DNA of 64,000 bases, from positions 1 to 64,000 of the forward strand of contig JALEHL010000057.1 in NCBI GenBank assembly GCA_022770665.1. Reading direction: 5' to 3'. Shown in pieces: positions 44,812-54,564 of the stretch. The notes beneath the pieces are model-generated. The model was not told where the DNA came from, did no database searches, and saw nothing but the letters and a program-made list of their open reading frames with translations. Numbering within the stretch: the first letter of the stretch is position 1; the number at the start of each line of letters is the position of its first letter. The DNA is from Bacillota bacterium. GTDB lineage: Bacteria; Bacillota; Clostridia; Peptostreptococcales; Anaerovoracaceae. The position numbers and the translations under genes were made by a program.

Positions 44812-46275
44812 ATGGATAAACGGTACGGTATCGTGACGGCCACCTGCATGGTGGTAGGAATCGTTATTGGTTCGGGTGTGTTTTTCAAGGCACAGACGGT
44901 TCTGCAGATCACAGGGGGGGACATGCTGACGGGCATTCTGGCCTGGATCATCGGCGGTCTGATCATGTTAAGCTGTATTCTGGCGTTTTCCGTCATGGCC
45001 TCCATGTACGAAAAGGTCAACGGTGTGGTGGACTACGCGGAGGCCACGGTTGGAAAAAGATATGCCTACCTCGTAGGCTGGTTTATGTCGGTGATTTACT
45101 ATCCGTCGCTGGTGGCGGTGCTGGCCTGGCTCAGCGCCAGGTATACGCTGGTTTTCTTCCAGTCTGCGAATCCGGATCTGGCATTCAGTGAAGGCGGCCC
45201 GGCGGCGGGCGCGGAATGTATGGCACTGTCCATGGTATTCCTCTGCGGCAGCTACGGTCTCAATGCCCTGTCCCCGAAGCTGGCCGGGCGTTTTCAGGTT
45301 TCGGCTACATTCATCAAGCTGATTCCCCTGGTACTGATGATGGTCGTCGGTGTGATTTACGGTTTGAAAACGGGGCAGCTGGCGGAGAACTTCAGCGGCG
45401 CAGATCTGGGCGAGGCAGTCCTGGGGCAGGCCGCCGGTACAGGAACAGGCACAGCCGGCGCTGCATCAGATGCGGGCATCCTGCTGGGCGCTGTGGTGGC
45501 CACGGCCTTTGCCTATGAAGGATGGATCGTGGCCACATCCATCAATGCGGAGCTGAAAGACGCCAGAAAGACCCTGCCTGCCGCACTGATTCTGGGTTCG
45601 CTGATCATCATCGCCGTCTATGTGTTTTATTTCATCGGTGTGGCAGGAGGGGCTTCCACCCGGCAGCTGATGGAGGACGGTGCCACCACGGCGTTTCTTC
45701 ATATTTTCGGGAACGTGTTCGGAAACATCCTGAATCTGTTTGTGGCCGTGTCCTGCATGGGAACCCTGAACGGCCTGATGCTTGGCAATACCAGAGGGCT
45801 TTACTCGCTGGCAGTCCGTGGAGAGGGACCGCGACCGGAGGTTTTCAGCCGTGTAGATGAAACTACGAAGATGGCAGGCAATTCCTCTATTTTCGGACTG
45901 CTTCTCGCGGCATTCTGGTTCCTCCATTTTTATGGAAGCAACCTGGCGCCGTTCCCGTGGTTCGGCAAATTCAGCTTCGATTCTTCGGAGCTTCCCATCG
46001 TTACCACTTACCTGCTGTATCTTCCGATTTTCATCCTGTTTATAAAGAAAAATCCGCAGCTGGGTGTGGTGAAGCGTTTCGTTGTGCCGTCACTGGCCAT
46101 ATGCGGAAGCATCTTCATGGTGTGCGCATCGATTTATGCCCATGGCGTGAAGCCGTATCTGGCAGCGAAAGCAGCGGGAGAATTCTCCATGCCGGTGTTG
46201 TTTTATCTGATTCTGTTCCTGATGATAGCGGCGGCCGGCGTCCTGCTGAACGAGGGCAGGCGACAGAAAAAATAA
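44812..46275 (+). CDS. APC-family amino acid permease
   Basis: IVTATCMVVGIVIGSGVFFKAQTVL, 12-TM-like hydropathy, AFAYEGWIVATSINAELKDARKTLP. Confidence 0.9.
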   Translation: MDKRYGIVTATCMVVGIVIGSGVFFKAQTVLQITGGDMLTGILAWIIGGLIMLSCILAFSVMASMYEKVNGVVDYAEATVGKRYAYLVGWFMSVIYYPSLVAVLAWLSARYTLVFFQSANPDLAFSEGGPAAGAECMALSMVFLCGSYGLNALSPKLAGRFQVSATFIKLIPLVLMMVVGVIYGLKTGQLAENFSGADLGEAVLGQAAGTGTGTAGAASDAGILLGAVVATAFAYEGWIVATSINAELKDARKTLPAALILGSLIIIAVYVFYFIGVAGGASTRQLMEDGATTAFLHIFGNVFGNILNLFVAVSCMGTLNGLMLGNTRGLYSLAVRGEGPRPEVFSRVDETTKMAGNSSIFGLLLAAFWFLHFYGSNLAPFPWFGKFSFDSSELPIVTTYLLYLPIFILFIKKNPQLGVVKRFVVPSLAICGSIFMVCASIYAHGVKPYLAAKAAGEFSMPVLFYLILFLMIAAAGVLLNEGRRQKK

Positions 46276-46340
46276 ACCGAAAGAACAGATTTTGCGAAGA
46301 AATACAAAGAAGAACAAAGAATACAAAGGGGGTGTCGGGT

Positions 46341-48059
46341 TTGACCATGATTTTTACACAGATTGTGCGCTGGGTTTTTGTGATTCTTGCGATCTACATA
46401 CTGGCGCGCTCTATCCGCTCACTGCTGCAGACAAAAAATCCGGCAGAAGTCTGGGCTTATCTTCATCTGGAGACGATGGTGCCGCAGGAGAACGGACAGT
46501 TTGAAAAAGAGGAGATCAGTGAGCCGCTGACACATTGGGAAAATGTGATCGGTCGGGCGAAAAGCTGTGATATCACTGTGGGGGACGGTACGATATCGCG
46601 GAATCACGGCATTCTCATGCGGGATACAGCCGGAGACTGGACCTATCGGGATCTGGGATCGAAAAACGGAAGCTTCCTCAATGACAGGAAGATCACGGAG
46701 CCGATGAAACCGGTGCCGGTGGAGTTCGGCGATGAGATCCGCATGGGTCTGACCACCTGCAGCCTGCTGCCCATCAGTCTGGAGGAGAAGAACAATAATA
46801 TTAAAATGCGCCGCTCTGATACCAGGCCGGTTTCATCGGGACCAACACTTGCCGCGCTGACATTGTTTCAGCTTCTGGCAGCGTTTCAGCTTGCGATTGC
46901 ATTGCCCGGGGAAGCGACTGCACAGGTTCTGACGGCCTTTTCCGGCCTGATCCTTCTGATGTGGGTCTATGTGTGCATCCTGCGGTCGATGAAGCAGACT
47001 GCGTTCGAAATGGATACCATTGCTTTTTTCCTGTCTACGCTGAGCCTTTCTGTTGTTGCATCGTCAAACAGCGATGCACTGTTCAAGCAGCTGGCTGCCA
47101 TCGGGCTGGGGGTCTGTGCGATGTTTGTCGTATGTATGATTCTGCGGAATCTCGAACTGACAAAATCCATGCGGCGGGTCATGCTGGCGGGCGCGGTGGT
47201 TCTGCTGCTTGCCAACCTTGTGTTCGGCCAGCTCACTTTCGGTGCCAGAAACTGGATCGAAATCGGCGGCTTCTCTTTTCAGCCGTCAGAACTGGTGAAA
47301 GTCGCATTTATCTGGATCGGTGCGGCCACACTGGACGAACTTTTCCAGAAAAAGAATCTTACAGTGTTCATGATTTTCTCGGCATTCTGTTTCGGATGTC
47401 TGGCGATCATGGGCGATTTCGGGACCGCTATTATTTTCTTCGTCACCTTCGTGGTGATCGCTTTTCTGCGGAGCGGAGATTTTTCCAAGCTGATTCTGCT
47501 GACCGGCGCTGCATTTGCAGGCGGCCTTCTTCTCTTGCGGTTCAAACCGTATATTGCGGAACGTTTTGCTTCCTGGGGGCATGTCTGGGATCCGGATTTT
47601 GTTGACGGAGCCGGTTTCCAGCAGAGCCGCGCGATGTGCGCGGCGGCCAGCGGAGGCCTGATCGGTGTGGGACCGGGAAATGGCTGGCTGGAAGGCGTTG
47701 CGGCTGCGGATACGGATATGGTGTTCTGCATGCTGATCGAAGAATGGGGGCTGATCATCGCGCTTCTTGCGGTGGCCTGCATCGTGACACTTTCGGTCTT
47801 TGCCGTCCGTTCGATCATGGAAGGTCGGTCCACGTTCTATACGATCGGGGCCTGCGGAGCCATGTCCATGTTTGTTTTTCAGACCATGCTGAATGTGTTT
47901 GGCTCGGTGGATCTGTTCCCGTTTACCGGGGTGACCTTTCCTTTTGTCAGTAATGGAGGAACCAGTATGATCGTTTCCTGGACTCTGCTTGCATTTCTGA
48001 AGTCCGCAGATACCAGGGAACGGGCGAGTATTGCAGTAAAGGCAGGTGAGCGATTGTGA
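46341..48059 (+). CDS. FHA domain fused to FtsW/RodA/SpoVE-family SEDS protein
   Basis: FHA NVIGRAKSCDITVGDGTISRNHGILM..DLGSKNGSFLN; SEDS GARNWIEIGGFSFQPSELVKVAFI, MGDFGTAIIF, TGVTFPFVSNGGTSM; TTG 46341 or ATG 46347 start. Confidence 0.88.
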   Translation: MTMIFTQIVRWVFVILAIYILARSIRSLLQTKNPAEVWAYLHLETMVPQENGQFEKEEISEPLTHWENVIGRAKSCDITVGDGTISRNHGILMRDTAGDWTYRDLGSKNGSFLNDRKITEPMKPVPVEFGDEIRMGLTTCSLLPISLEEKNNNIKMRRSDTRPVSSGPTLAALTLFQLLAAFQLAIALPGEATAQVLTAFSGLILLMWVYVCILRSMKQTAFEMDTIAFFLSTLSLSVVASSNSDALFKQLAAIGLGVCAMFVVCMILRNLELTKSMRRVMLAGAVVLLLANLVFGQLTFGARNWIEIGGFSFQPSELVKVAFIWIGAATLDELFQKKNLTVFMIFSAFCFGCLAIMGDFGTAIIFFVTFVVIAFLRSGDFSKLILLTGAAFAGGLLLLRFKPYIAERFASWGHVWDPDFVDGAGFQQSRAMCAAASGGLIGVGPGNGWLEGVAAADTDMVFCMLIEEWGLIIALLAVACIVTLSVFAVRSIMEGRSTFYTIGACGAMSMFVFQTMLNVFGSVDLFPFTGVTFPFVSNGGTSMIVSWTLLAFLKSADTRERASIAVKAGERL

Positions 48060-49405
48060 AAAAACTGGAAAAGAGAGCAATTCTCTGTCTGCTGCTGGCC
48101 GCTTTCCTGGTTCTGGGAGCTGCTGTATTTACAGTACGTCTTGGAATGGAAGGGGGAAACTGGGCATCCTATTATGCAAATCGTCACGTATTCCGGGAAG
48201 GCAGGCTGTCAGTCGGTGCGGTCTATGACAGAAACGGCATTCTTCTGCTGAAAAATGACAAAGACGGGCAGCATTACAATGATGACAGGGAGCTGCGCAT
48301 TGCAAATCTCCATGTGACTGGTGATTTGGATTCCAACATCGTCACCGGTGCCAATGTGGCATTCCGAAGCAGGATGATCGGATATAATTTTATAACAGGA
48401 ACCAGCGGCACTCTGCTGGACCGGCTGGATACAGAAACCGGAATCTCCTGGGTGGACCGGCTGGGATCCGGACGGAAGGCAACATTGACTGTGGATGCAG
48501 AACTGAACCGGACAGCGTACCGGGCACTGGCAGGAAGAAACGGACTGGTGTGTGTCTATAACTGGAAGAACGGAGAAATTCTGTGTCTGGTCAGCAGTCC
48601 GTCGTTCGATCCGGCAGATGAAAATGCCGCGGCAGCTGCAAAGTCCGGGTCTTTCCTGAACAAGGCCATTTCTTCCTGTCTGACGCCGGGCTCGATCTTC
48701 AAGCTGGTCACGATGGCTGCGGCAGTCGAGAACCTTCCGGATCTCGAAAACTGGACATTCACCTGCAGCGGGAAATACGAAGTGGAGGGAGAGTATGTGA
48801 CATGCTCTGCTGCCCACGGGACACAGAATATCTACGACGCACTGGCGAATTCCTGCAACTGTGCGTTTGCATCTCTGACGCTGGAACTGGGGCCGGAAAC
48901 CATGCAGGAGTATGCAGATCAACTGGGGCTTACCAGTTCTTACGACATCAATGGGATTGCAGCGGCAAAGGGACAGTTTCTATTTGACGGTGCAGGGATT
49001 CAGCGCGCCTGGGCCGGCATCGGCCAGTATGAAGATCAGCTGAATCCGCTTTCCATGCTGGTTTATGTCGGCTCGATTGCCGGCGGCGGTACTGCGGCCA
49101 GTCCCGTTCTTCTGAAAGGCAGCCGCACGTCTGATGTGGAGCTGCTGGATGCAGGTACGGCGGCACAGCTGAAAAGCATGATGCGCAATAATGTGAAGAG
49201 CAACTATGGAGACAGTAATTTCCCAGGCCTGGAGCTCCATGCGAAGACCGGAACTGCGGAAGTCGGAACGGGGAGGTCGCCGCACAGCTGGTTTACCGGG
49301 TTCAGCGGGGACTATGCGTTTATCGTCTGCGTAGAAAACGGAGGCAGCGGCATCGGAAGTGCAGCCCCGGTTGCCAATGCTGTGCTGCAGGAACTGAAAC
49401 ACTGA
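48056..49405 (+). CDS. Class B penicillin-binding protein (transpeptidase)
   Basis: SxxK CLTPGSIFKLVT, SxN SCNCAF, KTG LHAKTGTAEVG. Confidence 0.9.
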   Translation: MKKLEKRAILCLLLAAFLVLGAAVFTVRLGMEGGNWASYYANRHVFREGRLSVGAVYDRNGILLLKNDKDGQHYNDDRELRIANLHVTGDLDSNIVTGANVAFRSRMIGYNFITGTSGTLLDRLDTETGISWVDRLGSGRKATLTVDAELNRTAYRALAGRNGLVCVYNWKNGEILCLVSSPSFDPADENAAAAAKSGSFLNKAISSCLTPGSIFKLVTMAAAVENLPDLENWTFTCSGKYEVEGEYVTCSAAHGTQNIYDALANSCNCAFASLTLELGPETMQEYADQLGLTSSYDINGIAAAKGQFLFDGAGIQRAWAGIGQYEDQLNPLSMLVYVGSIAGGGTAASPVLLKGSRTSDVELLDAGTAAQLKSMMRNNVKSNYGDSNFPGLELHAKTGTAEVGTGRSPHSWFTGFSGDYAFIVCVENGGSGIGSAAPVANAVLQELKH

Positions 49406-49456
49406 CAGAACGGACGGAGCAGAAAACAGACGGAGAAGAAAACAGAAAAAAGCAGA

Positions 49457-49497
49457 AAAAAAGGATGGCCTCTGACCTTTCGGACAGACCATCCTTT
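49457..49497. terminator. Bidirectional intrinsic terminator between convergent genes
   Basis: AAAAAGGATGG ... CCATCCTTTT. Confidence 0.75.
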
Positions 49498-49532
49498 TCG
49501 ATTGGCTTGTTTTCACTTACATTCACTTACAT

Positions 49533-50864
49533 TCAGTCAAATGATTCTCCGGTAACAGATTCCAGGAAACCTTTTGCATTGCTGCTTCCGATATGGAATG
49601 TAAATTCCCGGTTCAGCATGGATACCCACAGATATCCGTTGTCACTGACGCCGAATTTCATCTGCGCACCGGTAGGATTGCTGGAAGAAGTAAAGAGCGC
49701 CTTGCTGTTTCCGCTGCTGAAAGAACTCTTGCTGCTCCGCTCCGCATCGCTCTGACACAGAATCCAGTTCCATGCGGCGCTGCCGACATCAGCCTTGCAG
49801 CTCTTATTGGAAGAGTATCCCACGTGGGAGATCTGACAGCGGACGGTACTGGAGAAACTGATGTTTCCGGAAAGTCCCAGATCTGATACGAACGCACCCA
49901 GCGTCGATGGAGAATAATCTGCATTGGCGTACACCAGCGGCTCTGTGAAACCATCTACGTCCAGCGCCACCACGGCGTCGGCGGAGACGTTCTTTACTTT
50001 GCAGACCTTGGCCTTGACCCTGGCTGCGTTTGTAGTAGAAGTCTGCGGCAGATCGATGGTAACGGTATCCAGCGCAGAGCCGACATCGGATTTCGATACG
50101 GTGCTGCTGACCACATAGTTGCTGCCGGATACGGAAATCGAAGCGACCTGACTGCTGTTTACGATCTCGCTGGTCCAGCTGATATCTGCGGTTCCTGATG
50201 CGCCCGGCGTGATTTTCCCGTTATCCGGCTGCGCCGGCTTCGAGGAATTATTTTCGCCGCTGCCGCTGCTGCCCGTGCCATCAGCGGAATCCGGATCATC
50301 ATAGTCCTGTGCGTTTTTGCTTTCGCTGTCCTGGCCATGAGAAGGCTCCGACATACCGGAGCTGCCGCTGGAATGCTTTCCATGCTCCGGGTCTTTGCTG
50401 CTGTCAGCAGGATTCTCCTGACCGGAAGCCTGATTCTCTTCAGAATCGTCAGAAATTTGCTCACCGTCACTGGCGGGATCCGTCATATTTCCGGGATTCT
50501 CCGTTTCATCACCCGGCTGATCCGGATGAACGATGTCAGCACCGCTGCCTATAACACTCTGAAACAGCTCGCCGACATGCCCATCCGCACCGTCATCAGG
50601 ACCGAGGAGCGCAAACGTGGATATCATAACAATCACGCTGGCAGCCACTGCGGTGCCGTAAAACCACATTGATTTTTTTGTTTTCTTCGCAAAATGTTTC
50701 GTCGGGGTGGTCCCCATCACAGCAGGCTGCTGGAAGGGTATCACATTATCGTTATCTGTAACCGGAGAAGGTGCTTCTGCGGCAATTTTCGCAAGCAGAT
50801 CGGCAACCGTCTGATCAGATGGTTCCATCTGAGCCTTCATGCTGCGGAAAATATCGTCAGTCAT
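49533..50864 (-). CDS. Probable anti-sigma factor, single TM with Ser/Gly/Asp-rich linker
   Basis: N-terminal cytosolic segment, TM MWFYGTAVAASVIVMISTFALL, acidic linker; overlaps upstream ECF sigma gene by 8 nt. Confidence 0.65.
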   Translation of the reverse strand: MTDDIFRSMKAQMEPSDQTVADLLAKIAAEAPSPVTDNDNVIPFQQPAVMGTTPTKHFAKKTKKSMWFYGTAVAASVIVMISTFALLGPDDGADGHVGELFQSVIGSGADIVHPDQPGDETENPGNMTDPASDGEQISDDSEENQASGQENPADSSKDPEHGKHSSGSSGMSEPSHGQDSESKNAQDYDDPDSADGTGSSGSGENNSSKPAQPDNGKITPGASGTADISWTSEIVNSSQVASISVSGSNYVVSSTVSKSDVGSALDTVTIDLPQTSTTNAARVKAKVCKVKNVSADAVVALDVDGFTEPLVYANADYSPSTLGAFVSDLGLSGNISFSSTVRCQISHVGYSSNKSCKADVGSAAWNWILCQSDAERSSKSSFSSGNSKALFTSSSNPTGAQMKFGVSDNGYLWVSMLNREFTFHIGSSNAKGFLESVTGESFD

Positions 50865-51354
50865 AGCCTTCCTCCTTCAGTTTTTCTTTCATCATTTCGC
50901 GGCCGCGCATCATCTGCACTTTCACTGTGGACGGTTTCAGATCCAACGCCTTGCTGATCTGGTCCACGGACATGTCCTCGAAATAATGGAGATGGAGAAC
51001 AATCCGATATTTTTCCGGAAGTTCCTGCAGTGCCACATAGACTGCATTTTCTTCCTTTGTTTCAAATTGGAAAGAGCCCTCCTCCATTTCATCAAGCGGT
51101 ACAGTCCGCTTGCGGTAGGTGCTGCCTACCACACGCCTGGAACAGTTCATTGTGGTCCGGATCAGCCATGCCTTCCGATGTTCTTCATCATGAAACGCAG
51201 GATTGGTTCTGAAATAAATCAGGAACACCTCCTGAAAGATATCATCGGCATCGTCACGGTTTTTCACATAAGACAGAGCCACACTGTAAACAGTCCCCTT
51301 ATAGCGCTGGATTACGGTCTCAATACTTTCGTTCGGAACAAAAGTATCAGCCAT
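50857..51354 (-). CDS. ECF-type RNA polymerase sigma factor
   Basis: VALSYVKNRDDADDIFQEVFLIYFR, LPEKYRIVLHLHYFEDMSVDQISKALDLKPSTVKVQMMRGREMMKE. Confidence 0.92.
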   Translation of the reverse strand: MADTFVPNESIETVIQRYKGTVYSVALSYVKNRDDADDIFQEVFLIYFRTNPAFHDEEHRKAWLIRTTMNCSRRVVGSTYRKRTVPLDEMEEGSFQFETKEENAVYVALQELPEKYRIVLHLHYFEDMSVDQISKALDLKPSTVKVQMMRGREMMKEKLKEEGYD

Positions 51355-51648
51355 CGCTGTCCTCCTTACATAATAAACTCAAACTTCCACCCCAAAAGGT
51401 TACAGATACACTGAAAAAAATATAATTCGTGTCAATCCGGCACGAAACGTGGTAAAATATTGCTGTATGTGATACAATACCATCCTATTATAGCAAAATT
51501 CGGGGGATAAAACAACGTGTCTTTTTATGAAAAAATATCGCGCGTAAGAATTTTGTAAGAAAAGGACAATACGTTTTGTAAGATTTGAAAGGTATATTGG
51601 AATTGTACCGGGCGGGGCCATCCGCTGCGGTGCGGACTGGAGGTTACG

Positions 51649-52359
51649 ATGGCAGAGAAGCAGCAGCTGAACATTCTGGTATGTGATGATGACAGGGAAA
51701 TTGCAGGAGCGATTGAAATCTATCTGAGAAATGAGGGGTATCAGGTATTCAAGGCGTTCGACGGATTTCAGGCGCTGGAAACGGTCCGGCGGGAAAATAT
51801 TCATCTCCTCATCATGGATGTGATGATGCCTCGTATGGACGGGGTGCAGGCAACCATGAAGATCCGGGAGGAAAAGAATATTCCGATCATCATGCTGTCT
51901 GCCAAGTCCGAAGATTACGATAAGATTATCGGACTCAATGTGGGCGCGGACGATTATGTGACGAAACCGTTTAATCCGCTGGAACTGATGGCAAGGGTAA
52001 AATCTCAGCTGCGGCGATATACGCGTCTGGGAAGCATGAGTGCGTCGCAGATGGCAGGGGTGTACCAGTCAGGGGGACTGTCCGTAGATGATAATGAAAA
52101 AAGGGTCACTGTGGATGGAGAAGAGGTTGCGGTGACACCCATCGAATTCGGCATTCTGAAACTGCTGACAGAGCATGCGGGCCGGGTGTTTTCCATGGAG
52201 CAGATCTATGAAGCCGTCTGGCAGGAACCTGCTTATAATCCGGAAAATACAGTGGCGGTCCACGTGCGCCGAATTCGAGAAAAGATCGAGATTGACCCGA
52301 AAAATCCTAAATATTTAAAGGTGGTGTGGGGAATTGGCTACAAAATCGAAAAAAAATGA
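51649..52359 (+). CDS. OmpR-family response regulator
   Basis: LVCDDDREIAGAIEIYLRNEGY, LLIMDVMMPRMDG, DDYVTKPFNPLELMARVK, VVWGIGYKIEK. Confidence 0.93.
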   Translation: MAEKQQLNILVCDDDREIAGAIEIYLRNEGYQVFKAFDGFQALETVRRENIHLLIMDVMMPRMDGVQATMKIREEKNIPIIMLSAKSEDYDKIIGLNVGADDYVTKPFNPLELMARVKSQLRRYTRLGSMSASQMAGVYQSGGLSVDDNEKRVTVDGEEVAVTPIEFGILKLLTEHAGRVFSMEQIYEAVWQEPAYNPENTVAVHVRRIREKIEIDPKNPKYLKVVWGIGYKIEKK

Positions 52360-54304
52360 GAGCAATGTGAGCAGCGGACTGGGTCTGCTGGATGGATTCT
52401 GCTGGGTGCTGGCAGTAGTCAGCGGTACGGCATGCGGAATTCTGGCAAGCCTTGCTCTGTGTCTGGGAAACATGGTAGACCTGGAAGCTTATAAAGAATC
52501 CATCGAGGATACGGACTGGATGGAAACGAATCCATGGTTTGTAAATATACCGGATACCAATGCATTCAGTGACATGGTTGCCCGGCTGCTCACATGGGCG
52601 GTCATTGCAGGCGTCATTCTGGTCGTTTCTGTGATTGTGCTCAGCGTACTGACAGGACGGTTTTCGAGAAATGCGGATGGCAGTATTCATCTCAACTGGT
52701 TCGACCGGTTCTGGTCTGAGGTGCAGCTGGCAGGCGTATTTGGATTCGGAACGGCTGCATGCGCATTGTGCATACCGCTGATTGATATCGCCAGAGTGCA
52801 TGCATGGACGGATGTGTTTACTCCGAACATCACGGATGACCACTGGTTTGGTCCGAGCAACTCGTTCATTGTAAAGCTGTGCATCGCGGGGATGGCAGCT
52901 TCCATTCTCCTGACAGTACTCTTCTTCCTGCCTCTGGTAAAGAAACTGAAGGCGCATCAGTTCTGGGAAAAGTCTCTGCTGGGCGGAATCTGGCTCTGGA
53001 TATACCGGGGACTGAAGCATTTCTTCGACGGTCTGATCCGGGCGTTCCGGGAAAACCGCAGCACCATGACGAAGGTGATGGTTGTGCTGATCGGCGGGGC
53101 AGTTCTTTCTGCCACCTGGATCGGGTTTCCGGTGGTGATCGTGCTCATTGTGGTTTTCGCACCACGTCTTGTGAGAAAGTTTACGGCGGTGCAGACCGGT
53201 GCAGCCCAGGTCAGAAACGGAAATCTCAACTGGAAGATTCCTGTGGAGTCGGATTCCCACGGGGTGCGGGGTGAACTGGACAGACTGGCTGCGGATATCA
53301 ATGCCATCTCGGATGCAACGGAAATCGCCGTGAAGAATGAGCTGAAAAACCAGCGGCTGAAGACGGAACTGATCTCCAATGTGTCCCATGATCTTAAAAC
53401 ACCGCTGACTTCCATGACAGCCTATGTCGATCTGCTGAAACAGGAAGGGCTGGACAGCCCAAACGCGCCGGAATATCTGGAGATTCTGGACAGCAAGACG
53501 CAGCGGCTGAAGGTGCTGACAGAGAATCTGTTTGAAGCAGCCAAGGCCTCCAGCGGCGCCATGCCGGTTGTCCTCAGTGAAATTGATTTGCCGGCGCTGG
53601 TGACTCAGAGTCTGGCAGAAATGGAAGAGCGGCTGGCAGTGCGCAGCCTGAAGATTATCGTGCGGAATCAGTGTGAGACCGGGGACTGCAAGGTCATCGC
53701 GGACGGTCAGCTCCTGTGGCGCGTCATAGAAAACCTGCTGGGGAATGTAAGCAAATATGCGCTGCCGTCCAGCCGTGTGTATATCAATATCAGCCGGATC
53801 AATGCGGCAGGCGCCGGGCTTTCCGGCCGGCCGGAAAGAATAATGCTGGAGGTAAAGAACATTTCCGAAGATCCGCTGAACATTTCCGCTGATGAGCTGA
53901 TGGAGCGGTTCAAGAGGGGCGACGAATCACGGAATACCGAAGGAAGCGGTCTGGGTCTGGCCATTGCCAGAGATCTGGTGCATCTGATGAAAGGCACCTT
54001 TGAGATTACCATCGACGGCGACCTGTTCAAGGCCTGCGTGGTACTGGATGAGGCAGGAACTGCCGGTGCTGCCGGATTCCAGGAACAGGAGGAAGACGAG
54101 CCGGACACCCAGGATACCGGCGAGCCGAATCGCGGAACTGCAGGTGATCCGATACCGTCGGAAAACCGGAAACCGTTTTTTCGAAGGATGACAGAACGGT
54201 TCGCAGGTGCGGTCCGCGCTGCCGCTGCAGGCGTCAGCAGAGCGTTTCAAAGTCTGTTCCGAAAGCTGCACAGAGGAAAGAAAGAAGAAACCGTATCCTC
54301 TTGA
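52334..54304 (+). CDS. Sensor histidine kinase (TTG start, overlaps RR gene)
   Basis: Several TM helices; ELISNVSHDLKTPLTSMTAYVDLLK; NTEGSGLGLAIARDLVHLMKG. Confidence 0.92.
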   Translation: MATKSKKNESNVSSGLGLLDGFCWVLAVVSGTACGILASLALCLGNMVDLEAYKESIEDTDWMETNPWFVNIPDTNAFSDMVARLLTWAVIAGVILVVSVIVLSVLTGRFSRNADGSIHLNWFDRFWSEVQLAGVFGFGTAACALCIPLIDIARVHAWTDVFTPNITDDHWFGPSNSFIVKLCIAGMAASILLTVLFFLPLVKKLKAHQFWEKSLLGGIWLWIYRGLKHFFDGLIRAFRENRSTMTKVMVVLIGGAVLSATWIGFPVVIVLIVVFAPRLVRKFTAVQTGAAQVRNGNLNWKIPVESDSHGVRGELDRLAADINAISDATEIAVKNELKNQRLKTELISNVSHDLKTPLTSMTAYVDLLKQEGLDSPNAPEYLEILDSKTQRLKVLTENLFEAAKASSGAMPVVLSEIDLPALVTQSLAEMEERLAVRSLKIIVRNQCETGDCKVIADGQLLWRVIENLLGNVSKYALPSSRVYINISRINAAGAGLSGRPERIMLEVKNISEDPLNISADELMERFKRGDESRNTEGSGLGLAIARDLVHLMKGTFEITIDGDLFKACVVLDEAGTAGAAGFQEQEEDEPDTQDTGEPNRGTAGDPIPSENRKPFFRRMTERFAGAVRAAAAGVSRAFQSLFRKLHRGKKEETVSS

Positions 54305-54357
54305 GGTCCTGGTGTCTGTTTCGGAGAACTGGTGCAAAAAACTATTTTATCAGAAAA

Positions 54358-54416
54358 AAGGCCTTTTCGGAGCAAAGCTGCTGAAATCAGCAGAAGGCTT
54401 TCGAAAAGGCTTTTCT
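54358..54416 (+). terminator. Nested hairpin/terminator after histidine kinase
   Basis: Outer GCCTTTTCG/CGAAAAGGC, inner CTGCTGA-aa-TCAGCAG, followed by TTTTCTGCTTT. Confidence 0.6.
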
Positions 54417-54564
54417 GCTTTCAGAGGAAAACACCGGTGGAGCAGAATGAAGTTGACATCTTAGCGCAGATGGGAATTGAAGCAGGGGGAAATATGGTGT
54501 ATAATAGAAATGCAGGGCGCGGCGCCTGCCGGGAAAGGGCATGGCGTTGCCGGAATAGCAAGGA

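Noticed and set aside
45957-46340. N-terminal extension of the FHA-SEDS ORF
   Set aside because: Overlaps the well-supported APC permease in another frame; TTG 46341/ATG 46347 have an RBS
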